NCBI GenBank assembly: GCA_034189135.1
Contig: JAXHVO010000007.1
Span: 1 to 54,040, forward strand
Direction: 5' to 3'
Length of the DNA: 54,040 nucleotides
Source: Thermodesulfobacteriota bacterium
GTDB taxonomy: Bacteria > Desulfobacterota > Desulfobacteria > Desulfobacterales > JAUWMJ01
In this document: piece after piece, positions 42,911-51,691 of the stretch
How the letters are laid out: each line of letters begins with the position of its first letter
Numbering within the stretch: the first letter of the stretch is position 1
Notes under the pieces: generated by a model
Database searches by the model: none
The model's input: the letters and a program-made list of their open reading frames with translations, nothing else
What the model was told of the DNA's origin: nothing
Program-made: the position numbers and the translations under genes

Positions 42911-44157
42911 TGTTTGAAACTTCTCTGCCCGGTATACACCATGGTAACGCCGGCTTCGTTACATGCTTCGATGGACTGGTAGTCGTTTCCTGAACCTCCC
43001 GGCTGGATGACTGAGGTAACGCCCTCTTTTATTCCCACATCCACGCCGTCCCGGAAAGGAAAGAATGCATCGCTGACCATGGCCGCCCCGATCAAGCCGC
43101 CCTTTTCTTGGGCCACCTTTGAATCGATGTCTTCCTTTTTTTCTTTATCTGTCAATTCGTTATAGGGAATGGCATGCATTTCAAAGCAGTAACGATCCGC
43201 AAGCTTTCGGTATGCTTTGTCCCGGGCAATCTCGGCGACCCCTACCCTGTCCTGCTCTCCTGTTCCTATTCCAACAGTTACCTGGTCTTTGACATAAATA
43301 ACGGAGTTTGACGTAATTCCCGACTCAACCAGCCAGCCGAAAATTAAATCATCATATTCCTGCTGGGTGGGCTCCCTTTCAATTGTATATGTTTTGCCCT
43401 TATATTCACACTCGGCAAGGCTCAAGTCGCCTTTATCCCTGGCCTTGGGAACAAATGACCACTGGGCAATCACCCCACCGTCTATTAGGCTTTTAAATTC
43501 CACGCACCTTTGGCCCACAAAGTTTTGCAGCCTGTTTATATTGTCAATCCGAACAATTCTTAAGTTTTTCTTCCTGGCAAAAATATCCATCACGCCTTCT
43601 TCAAAATCAGGCGCTACCACCACTTCAGCATACTGCTTGGAAATTTCTTCCGCCGTTTCCCGGTCAACCGGCCTGTTAAGGGCGATACATCCGCCGAATG
43701 CGGCTATTCTGTCCGCCATATTGGCCTTGGCATAGGCCTCAGCCAAAGAATCCGACCTGGCTACCCCGCAGGGGTTGTTGTGCTTAACAATAACCACTGT
43801 GGGTCGGTCCACAAAATACCTGAGGATGTTCAGGGCATTATCGGCATCGGTTAAATTGGTTTTGCCGGGATGTTTGCCGGATTGCAGCAACTCAATATCT
43901 GAAGCCAGAAACCGGCCCGGTTGAATGGTTTCAGTCTGGCCCAAAACCAGGTTGCCGTTTACCAGCCTGAAAAGGGCCGCTTCCTGGCCCGGATTTTCGC
44001 CGTATCTCAGTCCCTTGTTTATGTTATCTACGGTCCAGACCACTTTTTCGTAAAAAAGTGTCTGCCGGTGATCGCCGTCAATAAAGCTTACTTCCATATT
44101 TGGTGGAAAGTGGTCATCCATAATGGTTTTGTACATTTTTTTCAGATCTTCAGCCAT
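42907..44157 (-). CDS. purH: Stand-alone AICAR transformylase (PurH C-terminal domain)
   Basis: The enzyme formylates AICAR with 10-formyl-tetrahydrofolate in the ninth step of purine synthesis, in the cytoplasm. In most bacteria it is fused to IMP cyclohydrolase; this 416-residue protein contains only the transformylase half. The substrate-binding RYGENPGQ (51-58), catalytic KHNNPCG (Lys125, His126), AFGGCIALNRPVD and the C-terminal DAFFPFRDGVD with IQPGGS are present. No MGS-like cyclohydrolase sequence lies in the window, so that step is encoded elsewhere. AAGGAG precedes the ATG. The stop codon falls within the palindromic element at 42780-42910, so the last codons and the repeat share sequence. 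Confidence 0.93.
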   Translation of the reverse strand: MAEDLKKMYKTIMDDHFPPNMEVSFIDGDHRQTLFYEKVVWTVDNINKGLRYGENPGQEAALFRLVNGNLVLGQTETIQPGRFLASDIELLQSGKHPGKTNLTDADNALNILRYFVDRPTVVIVKHNNPCGVARSDSLAEAYAKANMADRIAAFGGCIALNRPVDRETAEEISKQYAEVVVAPDFEEGVMDIFARKKNLRIVRIDNINRLQNFVGQRCVEFKSLIDGGVIAQWSFVPKARDKGDLSLAECEYKGKTYTIEREPTQQEYDDLIFGWLVESGITSNSVIYVKDQVTVGIGTGEQDRVGVAEIARDKAYRKLADRYCFEMHAIPYNELTDKEKKEDIDSKVAQEKGGLIGAAMVSDAFFPFRDGVDVGIKEGVTSVIQPGGSGNDYQSIEACNEAGVTMVYTGQRSFKH

Positions 44158-44328
44158 TTTTTTCTCCTTGTTTTTTATTCATTGGGATAACATTCCGCTA
44201 CGATGTGCCGGACATACGGAGCCGGCAATAACATCAACGGCTTGATCAGATAATATCTTCCCCGGGAATGAATTTCAGGCCAGTAACCGGCAAAACAAGT
44301 TGTCCAACACCCATTTCTCCAAGCGCTG

Positions 44329-44646
44329 CTAACGCCCGTGTTCGGATTCTTTTATTTCATCTTCCGCTTCGTCTTCTGCTTTTTCCAGTGCAACAATTTG
44401 CCTGGCACGCCTCTTCCTGGCGATCACATATGAAATGCTGATTGCCAGCAATACCATCATAGGCAGAAACAGTTCCACCATAGCCAGGCGCCCTTCGGCT
44501 TTGGCAGGTGCAACAGATTCAAGTTTCTGCTGCACCTCTTCTTTTCCACCCGATCGACTATGGAGTGTCAAAGCTGCCGCACCCAGGTATATCACTACAA
44601 AAACAACTGCCAGGACACAAAGTCGTTTTTCCATCTTACTCAACAT
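44329..44646 (-). CDS. Small two-helix membrane protein of unknown function
   Basis: The 105-residue protein has a first hydrophobic helix at about residues 10-28 (LAVVFVVIYLGAAALTL), a short polar loop and a second helix at about 56-76 (LFLPMMVLLAISISYVIA). It ends with a basic then strongly acidic tail (KRRARQIVALEKAEDEAEDE). The positive residues after the second helix suggest both ends are cytoplasmic or the C-terminus is inside. It starts 28 bp after the stop codon of the ankyrin protein gene on the same strand, so the two form a pair. The start at 44646 has GGGAG seven bases upstream. The family is not recognised. Confidence 0.6.
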   Translation of the reverse strand: MLSKMEKRLCVLAVVFVVIYLGAAALTLHSRSGGKEEVQQKLESVAPAKAEGRLAMVELFLPMMVLLAISISYVIARKRRARQIVALEKAEDEAEDEIKESEHGR

Positions 44647-44674
44647 CTTTGACTCCCATCAGAGGATAATCAGA

Positions 44675-46669
44675 TTATTTGGCGCCTCTGGATCTTAACA
44701 ACTTAATGACGGCCTGGCGCTCCTTTTTCTGGGCCGGTTTTTCGGGCCGGCGGGGTTTGGTTAGGGCTGAGCTTAAGGCTGTTTGACCATCCGTACTCCT
44801 TGCGTTCACATTTGCCCCCTGGTCCAGGAAGAACCGGAGCGGTTCAAGCCAGCCTTTTTTAGCGTAATACATGATCACGGTGGTTTTTTTCTTGCTGGAA
44901 TAAGAATCAGGGCTGGCCCCTTTTGCAAACAGAAGCTTCAGCAACTTTTTGGCTTCGGGTTTCAGTTTGCGCTTTTTGGTCTTGAAAGCAAGCTTCCAGA
45001 TGGGTGTTTTATCATCAATGGAAATACCCGCATTCACCAGGACAGGAACCATCTTTGTCCAGTGCTTACTGTTGCTCATGCCAACAGATAGGGCGTTATC
45101 TCCCCGTTGGGTCCGGTAATTTAGATTTGCACCCCGGGAGATAAGCATTTTTACCATGTCGGGAGTGCCTATATTGGAGGCCTGCATAAGGATCGTCTTG
45201 CCGTAGAGTATGGAGTCTATATTCATGCCCCTGTCAAGTTCAACCTCCACTGCGGCAATGTCATTGGCATTAATGGCCTTATTGATTATTCTGGCCTCTT
45301 CCCGGGAAAGTTTCAGGCCGGAAGGTTTGCCACGTGAGGTTTTAGAAACAGATTTACCGGCCGGCCTCGAGGATTTTGTACGAACAATTTTACGGGCTTT
45401 TTTGGTTACGGCCGCTTTTTTCGGGGCCGGTTGTTCGATCCTGACTTTAACCCCGCCCTTTTTGGCAACTTTGAAATCAACAGTCTTAATACCTTTATCC
45501 ATGGGGTATTCCCAGGTCTTGGTCTGCCCGTTTTTCAGCACCACCACAGCCTGGTCTATCTTGTCCTTGTAGTTGTTGTCTTTGTAAAAGCTAACCTTCA
45601 CTTTGGACTCAGAGGCGTCCTGGCTGTCACCGGCAATCTTAAGGCGCAATGGCCGCCCGGATTTCAAAAAAACTCCCTTTACTGAATCTCTGATACCGGT
45701 TAGGATAAAAAAAGATTGTATTTTATCTTTGGCAAAGGAAGATTCTTCAACCATGATTTCAGCAATGATTTTGCCTTTATTGACTTTTACCGAAACCTCA
45801 TCGGCCCTGTTTTGCATCCCCAAAAGGGGTTTAATTCTACGTCCTTTTCCCTTCAGGGAATAGGTTTTTTTGATGTCCATTTTTACCGGCCGGTTCTTTC
45901 TAAAGGCGGAGATAGTAAAAACAGACTCTTCTTTAGTCAGGTTGTATATTTTGAACCGAACCGATCTTTTAGAATCGACCTTGACCCTGATTTCGCCACC
46001 CGGACCGATACGCCTGGCCCAGGGAGCACTGCCCTTGACCGAACCGGTAGTTACATTCAGAGCTGCTTCCTCGCGTTCCCGCTTCTTTCTGGGGTCTTCC
46101 TTTTTGGCGTATCCGGCCGGAACCCTTAGCAGGGCATTGTCCACCGCACCTTCTTTGATGTTTTTCAACTGGAGAAAAGACTTCTTTTTATCGGGTAGGG
46201 TTATTTTAAGCACAAAGCCAAGCTTGATGGACTTCCACACGGTCATCAATTCCTTGCCCTGGGACTCATATTTCATCTTTTTACATTTAAAACCGCTGAC
46301 TATCTCGTCACCGAGAAGTACTTTTTTATGCTTCTGCTCCATGTATCTGGCACTTTGCAAAGGATCGTTCATCAAACTCACCATGCCCTGGCTGGGGGTT
46401 TCCATATAGTTCTTTTCAGCAGGATCGACAACGATTGTCAGGTTGGCCTTCTGGTCAACAATAATAAACATCCGCCGTTTTTTATTATCCTGTTGTTCCA
46501 GACGATACTTTTCACCCTTAACAAATATCTTGCCGGTCAAATCCGTGCCGTGAAGTCTCTGGTTGACGTCTGCGCTAAACTCAACAGCCGAGGCCGAAGC
46601 GAACCAAAAGAAAATAGCGATAAATACAACCAATCCTGCAAACCGTTTGGGAAAACTTTTCCTGAGCAT
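44675..46669 (-). CDS. Exported protein with DUF4412-like domain and ankyrin repeats
   Basis: The 664-residue protein has a signal peptide (FAGLVVFIAIFFWFASASA, cleavage near residue 29). A beta-rich N-terminal domain follows with FSADVNQRLHGTDLTGKIFVKGEKY (part quoted) and a conserved EQKHKKVLLGDEIVSGFKCKKMKY stretch (part quoted), resembling DUF4412 proteins of lipoprotein-carrier type fold. A middle part (about 190-400) resembles immunoglobulin-like or sugar-binding strands. A basic Lys/Arg linker follows at about 410-470. The C-terminal third has ankyrin repeats (LISRGANLNYRTQRGDNALS, FLDQGANVNARSTDGQTALS). AGGAGG fixes the start at 46669. Exported ankyrin proteins usually bind partners; the small membrane protein behind it is the obvious candidate. 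Function is unknown. Confidence 0.75.
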   Translation of the reverse strand: MLRKSFPKRFAGLVVFIAIFFWFASASAVEFSADVNQRLHGTDLTGKIFVKGEKYRLEQQDNKKRRMFIIVDQKANLTIVVDPAEKNYMETPSQGMVSLMNDPLQSARYMEQKHKKVLLGDEIVSGFKCKKMKYESQGKELMTVWKSIKLGFVLKITLPDKKKSFLQLKNIKEGAVDNALLRVPAGYAKKEDPRKKREREEAALNVTTGSVKGSAPWARRIGPGGEIRVKVDSKRSVRFKIYNLTKEESVFTISAFRKNRPVKMDIKKTYSLKGKGRRIKPLLGMQNRADEVSVKVNKGKIIAEIMVEESSFAKDKIQSFFILTGIRDSVKGVFLKSGRPLRLKIAGDSQDASESKVKVSFYKDNNYKDKIDQAVVVLKNGQTKTWEYPMDKGIKTVDFKVAKKGGVKVRIEQPAPKKAAVTKKARKIVRTKSSRPAGKSVSKTSRGKPSGLKLSREEARIINKAINANDIAAVEVELDRGMNIDSILYGKTILMQASNIGTPDMVKMLISRGANLNYRTQRGDNALSVGMSNSKHWTKMVPVLVNAGISIDDKTPIWKLAFKTKKRKLKPEAKKLLKLLFAKGASPDSYSSKKKTTVIMYYAKKGWLEPLRFFLDQGANVNARSTDGQTALSSALTKPRRPEKPAQKKERQAVIKLLRSRGAK

Positions 46670-47314
46670 GTCTACCTCCTTTGAGCACTTTGAAAGTGAT
46701 TTCGATAACAACTTGTTTTTAAACAGAAAATTTAAATGTGTTTGAACTTCAATTTCACTGTGACATGCAAATGATGCCGATAACGGTTAAAATTTATATC
46801 GGATGGCAGGGCAATTTGTCAACTCATACGACAGATAAATGCGGCACCTGAAATCTGTATGAAAATTGATGGAAAACTGTTTTTTATAATATTTCCCATA
46901 AATTTTCATGCCCAACCGGGCATAACGCTTCATGAAACCTAAGGTTCGACCGGGGAATCGCCTATTGGCCCGTTACCAGACTTAACATATGAGATCGGTA
47001 ACTTACACGCCCCCTATCTTCTCAGCTAAACCCATACAGACAGAGACGATCAACGCCGCCGTGGGATTCTGGCCCCTGGGGCTGGCTCAAATCTAATCTC
47101 AGTCCGCCTCAGGCGGACCGTACCTTCATTTCTACATAAGATTGTTATGTCTGGTAACGGGCCAATAGGCGATTCCCCGGCCGAACCGAACTAAGACTGA
47201 TAAAAAAATGTTTGTTTCTAATGAATATGTTCCCTCAACTTCTTTCCCTGGGAAACTTCAAAGTAAACCGATCAGCACAACTTTTGACATTGTAAATACT
47301 TCTTCCCATTCAAG
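46670..47314. other. 645-bp intergenic region dominated by a MITE
   Basis: Between the ankyrin protein gene and the DUF169 gene nothing but the MITE at 46943-47187 and a short A+T-rich promoter-like stretch before the ankyrin gene is seen. No ORF of coding character was found. Confidence 0.5.
46943..47187. mobile_element. 245-bp MITE-like element with 44-bp terminal inverted repeats
   Basis: The left end (46943-46990) begins GGTTCGACCGGGGAATCGCC, and the right end (47140-47187), read in reverse complement, begins GGTTCGGCCGGGGAATCGCC. About 42 of the first 44 positions agree. The interior contains no ORF but has a hairpin GTCCGCCT/AGGCGGAC at 47102-47118. No clear target duplication was seen. 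Size, paired ends and lack of coding sequence fit a non-autonomous transposable element. Confidence 0.85.
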
Positions 47315-48151
47315 CTAAAGTTTTTCCCTCCAAGCTTTTTTACTTCGAACGATCTTTTTTTGAACCGTGGCCCATGTTTTGGTGGTTAGAAAAGACTCTC
47401 CAAAGCGTTTAACCATCTGTTGGAACATAGTGTAGGGAACCGTGAACGAAAGCTCATCGGTTTTGAAATACTTCCTGGCGGACGGATCCCAGCCGCCAAC
47501 CACCGCTTTGTTTTCGCCGCGGGCCAGATAATGCAATGGCCAGACAGCGAGGCTGCCGCATCCGGCGCTCCACGGAGAAGCCACCACTTCAGGATCATTG
47601 GTGACAAAGGTAGCAAGCTGGTGAAGACCGCAAAGGGATTCCGGTCTGGAGAAAAACATGACCAGTTCGGGTTCCTGGTAGTCTGCAAAAAGACTTAACG
47701 GTTTTATCACACAATATTTTCCGGGCGCAGATCTTGGATCTACATATTCAAACATGCGTCTCAGTTCATCCGGTGAATCACAGTAAAGTTCACCTTCCAT
47801 CCGGCCGGGTATCCCGGTGGAAACATAATGGATGATGGTTTCGTTTTGAGGCTTCATGAATCCGAGCCAAAACGCACAACCCGGACAACCAAATTGCCGG
47901 GAGCTGAAATAAGCCGACGTTTTCTTCTTTCGGGCCCGCCAGATATGTCCAATGGCGCAGGAAAAGTTACTGAACATGGCCTGCCAATCAATTTCGTTTT
48001 TTTGTTCTTTTTCACGGGTGGGGAGGTCCATTGGCTTCGGGGAAAAACCTTTGACCGGCTTTTCATCCGTATAAAAAAGCCCCATCGGTTCTTCATCAAG
48101 GCCCAGGATTTCAAGAAAATCGGGTAGCGATTTTAGTATATGGGTGTCCAT
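47315..48151 (-). CDS. DUF169 family protein
   Basis: DUF169 proteins are found mostly in anaerobes and archaea; no activity is established. The 278-residue product starts MDTHILKSLPDFLEILGLDEEP (part quoted), matching the family N-terminus. It has several cysteines, notably FSCAIGHIW, QFGCPGCAFWLGF and SAGCGSLAVWPL, a C-x-x-C and Gly-rich pattern that could bind iron or a cofactor. There is no signal peptide or membrane helix. Start 48151 is chosen for the AGGAGGG ribosome site six bases upstream; an ORF extends 18 codons further up without one. The gene is alone on this strand between two palindromic elements. Confidence 0.8.
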   Translation of the reverse strand: MDTHILKSLPDFLEILGLDEEPMGLFYTDEKPVKGFSPKPMDLPTREKEQKNEIDWQAMFSNFSCAIGHIWRARKKKTSAYFSSRQFGCPGCAFWLGFMKPQNETIIHYVSTGIPGRMEGELYCDSPDELRRMFEYVDPRSAPGKYCVIKPLSLFADYQEPELVMFFSRPESLCGLHQLATFVTNDPEVVASPWSAGCGSLAVWPLHYLARGENKAVVGGWDPSARKYFKTDELSFTVPYTMFQQMVKRFGESFLTTKTWATVQKKIVRSKKAWREKL

Positions 48152-48190
48152 TTTACCCTCCTGAATATCTATTAAAACTTGATAGTTAAA

Positions 48191-48336
48191 TTGAGGCCTT
48201 TGCAAAACGGCACTTTTTGTCCGATTTCTGTGTCAGACTCAAATTTCAATCCTAAAAATATTCAATATATTCCTGTGGTTGAAATTTTCGCCTTTCTTGA
48301 ACTCGAATAAAAATTACAATTTTTCAAAGGTCTCAA
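48191..48336. repeat. 146-bp palindromic repeat upstream of the DUF169 gene
   Basis: The ends are inverted: TTGAGGCCTTTGCAAAA at the left, and TTGAGACCTTTGAAAAATTG when the right end is read in reverse complement. A second inverted pair (AAATTTCAA with TTGAAATTT) lies in the middle. It is non-coding and sits 40 bp before the DUF169 start codon, where it may reshape or supply the promoter. Confidence 0.65.
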
Positions 48337-48443
48337 ATTTTTTGATATAGGCAATTTTTACTGCTAAGAGCGAACTGTTGAACTCTGCCAGCACCGAAGG
48401 GGAGCCAGCGATGTAGGCCGTCGGGAGGACCTGTTCTGTAAAA

Positions 48444-48710
48444 CTATTCATAATGGGTCCACATACGAATAATTTTTACAATTTTTTCTTCGTTGATGAT
48501 CTGATAGACTATCCGATGCTGAATATTTATTCGACGCGAATATGCACCTGCTAAATCACCTAATAATTTTTCAAAAGGAGGTGGAGCTTGATATGGGTTT
48601 TCACGAAGAATATTTATTAATGTTTCAGCTTTTTGCTTTAGACCGGAAGCGGATATTTTTTTTGCATCTTTTTGAGCTTGTTTTGTAAAAACAACTCGCC
48701 AGTTCACCAC
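48444..48710 (-). CDS. yoeB: YoeB/RelE-type mRNA interferase toxin
   Basis: The 88-residue toxin belongs to the Txe/YoeB family, which cleaves mRNA on the ribosome. It shows WRVVFTKQAQKDAKKIS at the start, the core PPFEKLLGDLAGAYSRRINIQHRIVYQI (part quoted) and the C-terminal MWTHYE, with catalytic-type Glu, Arg and His/Tyr residues near positions 46, 59-65 and 85-87. Its GTG start overlaps the antitoxin stop by 7 bp, fixing the antitoxin-first operon order. All expected active-site positions appear intact. The module is downstream of a palindromic repeat region and may be mobile. Confidence 0.93.
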   Translation of the reverse strand: MVNWRVVFTKQAQKDAKKISASGLKQKAETLINILRENPYQAPPPFEKLLGDLAGAYSRRINIQHRIVYQIINEEKIVKIIRMWTHYE

Positions 48711-48946
48711 TCAATTTCCTCTTTGCAATCCTCAATTGGAGTTAACAAACCATCCTGAATAGATTCTCGCATTCCTGGTAAATTTAGTAAATACATAGTT
48801 TCTTGAATGGCACGCCAGTCATTTTCCGAAATAAGAACTGCGTTTCCTCGTTTACCGGTGATTACGATTGGCTCGTGTGTCATTGACGTCTCATCTATAA
48901 GTCTGTATAATTTTGTCCTTGCTTCAGTTGCAGATAATGTTGGCAT
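48704..48946 (-). CDS. yefM: YefM/Phd-type antitoxin
   Basis: The 80-residue antitoxin has the Phd/YefM N-terminal DNA-binding fold: MPTLSATEARTKLYRLIDET, then PIVITGKRGNAVLISENDW, followed by a helical, disordered toxin-binding tail rich in Glu and Asp (about residues 52-80, LNLPGMRESIQDGLLTP). It binds YoeB through this tail and represses the operon through the N-terminal domain. GAGGTG lies about six bases before the ATG. The promoter at 48972-49000 has TACGTACGTA-type palindromes in its spacer that match the expected operator position. Confidence 0.93.
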   Translation of the reverse strand: MPTLSATEARTKLYRLIDETSMTHEPIVITGKRGNAVLISENDWRAIQETMYLLNLPGMRESIQDGLLTPIEDCKEEIEW

Positions 48947-48971
48947 GATACACCTCTATGGTTTTTCTGAT

Positions 48972-49000
48972 AATGTACGTCATTACGTACGTATTGTCAA
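48972..49000 (-). promoter_or_regulatory. YefM-YoeB promoter with operator palindrome
   Basis: On the minus strand TTGACA (48995-49000) is 17 bases from TACATT (48972-48977). The spacer carries TACGTACGTA and the overlapping GTACG..CGTAC palindromes. This resembles YefM/Phd operators, which overlap the promoter, so repression by the antitoxin is likely. Confidence 0.65.
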
Positions 49001-49480
49001 GCTTTTATTTCATCCAAAATGAGATATTGATTCGCTGAAAAAGAATTTCAGCTTTAAGAAAAGAGGAATCCATATAATATCTGTAAGTTACAATTTTGGA
49101 TCACGCATCTATTTTCTTGACTTGGATGAGTTTTTTTGTCTATAAAAAACCAGTCTCATTGATCAGGCGCCACACCTTGACCACGAACATACTATTCTCT
49201 TACCCAATTCTAAACTTGCTCTGATACTCCATTTAGCAGATCCTTGACTTTATAAAATAAAAAAAGGTCACCGGCTTTCAAACCATAAACCTCATTAGTT
49301 GGCAAAGAGAAGAAGCCAATAGGCTCGGCATTGATTTTGAAAAAAGAGCAGATGCTGCGAATGCGTTTACAAAATAGTTATAATACTGTTTAACCTGGCA
49401 GGCAATTTTACTTCCCGGATATAAGGCAAAAAATGCCGGGTTTTTACTCACTGTTAATTTTAACCGATCCATCACCTATT
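49001..49480. other. Spacer between the TA module and the amidohydrolase
   Basis: No gene is supported. A stretch at about 49265-49376 reads open on the plus strand with a coding-like product (ISWQREEANRLGIDFEKR) but has no start codon or ribosome site. It may be the remnant of a gene. The rest is A+T-rich. Confidence 0.4.
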
Positions 49481-51001
49481 ATGGATAAAACTGTATTGGA
49501 CAGAAGATCTTTCCTGAAGGCGTCCGCTCTGTTTGGATCTAAGTTCCTGCTAGGAGCAACAGGTCTTGCTTCACTGACCAACTGTGGTTCACGCTCCGAT
49601 TGGAGAAGTATTCAGTATCCCAAAATCCTCTTAGATAATTTTCGCCTCTTTAACGGATTGAATTACAGTCTTCAAAATGGTCAAATTGTTTTGATAGAAG
49701 GCGACAAAATTATTGGAATTGAAAGAAAAGGAGATCTGAATCAGTACAAAGGTTTCCGGCATTTTGATCTGAACGGTTGGACTTTGCTACCAGGCCTTAT
49801 CGACAACCATGTTCATATAACCTCCCCATTCACCACCACGGGCAACCTAAACGTTTTATTGCAAAAAGATGAACAATTTGAACTCAATTTCAAAAATTGT
49901 GTGATGAGCGGGGTCACCACCGTTCGTGACGTTGGTGGTTTTCCCGGAATGATTAGAAAATTCACCGAAAGAGCTGATAAAAATCAAATTCCCGGACCCA
50001 GGGTAATCAGTTCCCTGTCGATGATTGCAGCAAGAGAGGGAACGCAACTGGGATGGCCTATGTATGCCCCTTATATTGAAGATCCGACATTGAAACGAAT
50101 CATGGGCGGTAATTTTGCTGAACGGCCGACAACAGTGGAACAAATCAATGAGGTATGTGAAGAAATGGTGAGGCTGGGCGCCGTATGGTTGAAAACGCTT
50201 CACCAGGATCAAAGCTTTCATCACCAGGCGTGTAGACTGCCCAATCATACCGATGACGGGTATAAGGCCATACTAGAGAAAGGTAGAAAACACGGCATCA
50301 GATGTGCCATGCATGCGATGTTTGTCAGCGGATTTAACAAAGGTGTGGACCTTGGGTATCATACCCTTGAACATACACCCATGGATGCAATCATCACTGA
50401 CGGGTATGCCGACAGGTTCGCCAAAAATGATGCGGCCATTATACCCACCATCAGGATATTCGAAGATTTTCTTATAGCCAGAAAGCTGATGAAATTGATA
50501 GAGGCACGGGGCCAGGAATACCTTTCACCTGAAGCTCTTAAGCAAGTCACCGCGTCGCTTAAGAAAATTCTTGCCGTCGACCAAGGCGATTTGAGTGATG
50601 AGGACCGGCGCAGCCTGCGGGTGGACCCTTTGTATTTCAAAGACATGTTTCCCAATGTGATTAAGAATATCGCAAAACTCAAGAGCGCAGGGGCGAAGAT
50701 AGGTATAGGAACGGATAGCGGTTCTACCATCAGCTTGTTCGGTTTATTTAGCGACGAATTGAAATACATGGCCTCAGCCGGAATCTCCAATTTTGAAACC
50801 CTTCGAATGGCCACCGTTGAAAATGCCGACATTCTCAATATGCAGGATAGAATTGGAACCATTGAAAAAGGAAAATGGGCCGACCTCATCGCCATCGAAG
50901 GCGATCCGCTGGCAGACCTTGACTCGATGAATAATGTCCGCATGGTTATGAAAGGAGGGGCATTCATCAAAAGTGAGGGTATTGCCGGTTTAGGTGTTTG
51001 A
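49481..51001 (+). CDS. Tat-exported amidohydrolase (imidazolonepropionase-like)
   Basis: The 506-residue metal-dependent hydrolase starts with a twin-arginine signal DRRSFLKASALFG (residues 7-19) and ends its leader with a lipobox-like SLTNC, so it should be folded in the cytoplasm and exported, probably as a lipoprotein. The amidohydrolase core has the metal pair HVH in GLIDNHVHITSP, VTTVRDVGGFPG, the Lys-containing WLKTLH, AMHAM and LEHTPMD, and the metal Asp in GIGTDSGS. The C-terminal GTIEKGKWADLIAIEGDPLAD is the usual signature of periplasmic peptidase or imidazolonepropionase-like relatives. The start is placed at Met 49481 for the Tat signal; an in-frame ATG 16 codons earlier adds a non-signal extension. 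The substrate is unknown. Confidence 0.88.
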   Translation: MDKTVLDRRSFLKASALFGSKFLLGATGLASLTNCGSRSDWRSIQYPKILLDNFRLFNGLNYSLQNGQIVLIEGDKIIGIERKGDLNQYKGFRHFDLNGWTLLPGLIDNHVHITSPFTTTGNLNVLLQKDEQFELNFKNCVMSGVTTVRDVGGFPGMIRKFTERADKNQIPGPRVISSLSMIAAREGTQLGWPMYAPYIEDPTLKRIMGGNFAERPTTVEQINEVCEEMVRLGAVWLKTLHQDQSFHHQACRLPNHTDDGYKAILEKGRKHGIRCAMHAMFVSGFNKGVDLGYHTLEHTPMDAIITDGYADRFAKNDAAIIPTIRIFEDFLIARKLMKLIEARGQEYLSPEALKQVTASLKKILAVDQGDLSDEDRRSLRVDPLYFKDMFPNVIKNIAKLKSAGAKIGIGTDSGSTISLFGLFSDELKYMASAGISNFETLRMATVENADILNMQDRIGTIEKGKWADLIAIEGDPLADLDSMNNVRMVMKGGAFIKSEGIAGLGV

Positions 51002-51691
51002 GAAAGGCCATAATTGTCCCCTCACAATCGTTGCCGAACCCCTCGATTGCAATTGACAATACGTAAGAATTAATATAAATATATTAAAATTATTCCTGAT
51101 TTTGCTGTTCAAGCTGACCTGAACCGGTCCTCCAATTACAGAATCGAACCTGGCTTCTCGTCTGGTTTTTGTGCTCCTTCAGATATTACTGTTACTGAAT
51201 TCCTTTCTTTAACATCTTTGAAAAATGGAGATGTCGTTGTGTTAGAGGAATGCTTTAAGGGTAAAATGGTTGCTATCCGCAAGGATATCTTTCACCCGGC
51301 ACCCTGTATTCTGGTAACCAGGTAGTCAACAACAGCAAGGTGGCTCAAATGGAAACCTTTTCTAAAAATGAACGCCGAAGCGGTAAAGATAGGCGTTCAG
51401 GCAAAGATCGTAGACAGTACAGTAACCCCTATAATCACCAAGAAAGACGAATAGAGCAAGAACGAAGATTAATGCATTGCAGAAGATCTCAAATAATGTG
51501 TGACGGACATTTTCATTAATAGGCTCAGGTTAAATACGACCCTCCGTTACCCCATCTCCTTTAACGATACCATGTAGTGTATTTCAATTCGGTTTTTGAA
51601 ACATAAATTCAAAACCGAAGCGAACTATCCCAACTACTATAAAAGTATAGGTAATCAGATTATAGCTGTAAACAGGCGACCTTGGGAAATC
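51002..51691. other. 690-bp spacer with small ORFs of uncertain status
   Basis: An open stretch at about 51085-51325 encodes coding-like sequence (SLKNGDVVVLEECFKGKMV) without a proper start, suggesting a gene remnant. It is followed by a 56-codon ORF described separately. Nothing else recognisable was found, and the terminator of the amidohydrolase was not located. Confidence 0.45.
51349..51519 (+). CDS. Possible 56-residue Arg-rich small protein
   Basis: The ORF begins ATG at 51349, eight bases after an AAGG. Its product repeats the units RRSGKDRRSGKDRR and later ERRIEQERRLMHCRRSQ. Such RRSGxDRR repeats are, in my recollection, typical of short basic proteins or of leaders to PilZ-type domains in delta-proteobacteria. 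The repeats, the termination at TAA and the ribosome-site spacing favour a real gene. The small size and lack of family certainty argue against confidence. Any role, for example nucleic-acid binding through its arginines, is a guess. Confidence 0.45.
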   Translation: METFSKNERRSGKDRRSGKDRRQYSNPYNHQERRIEQERRLMHCRRSQIMCDGHFH

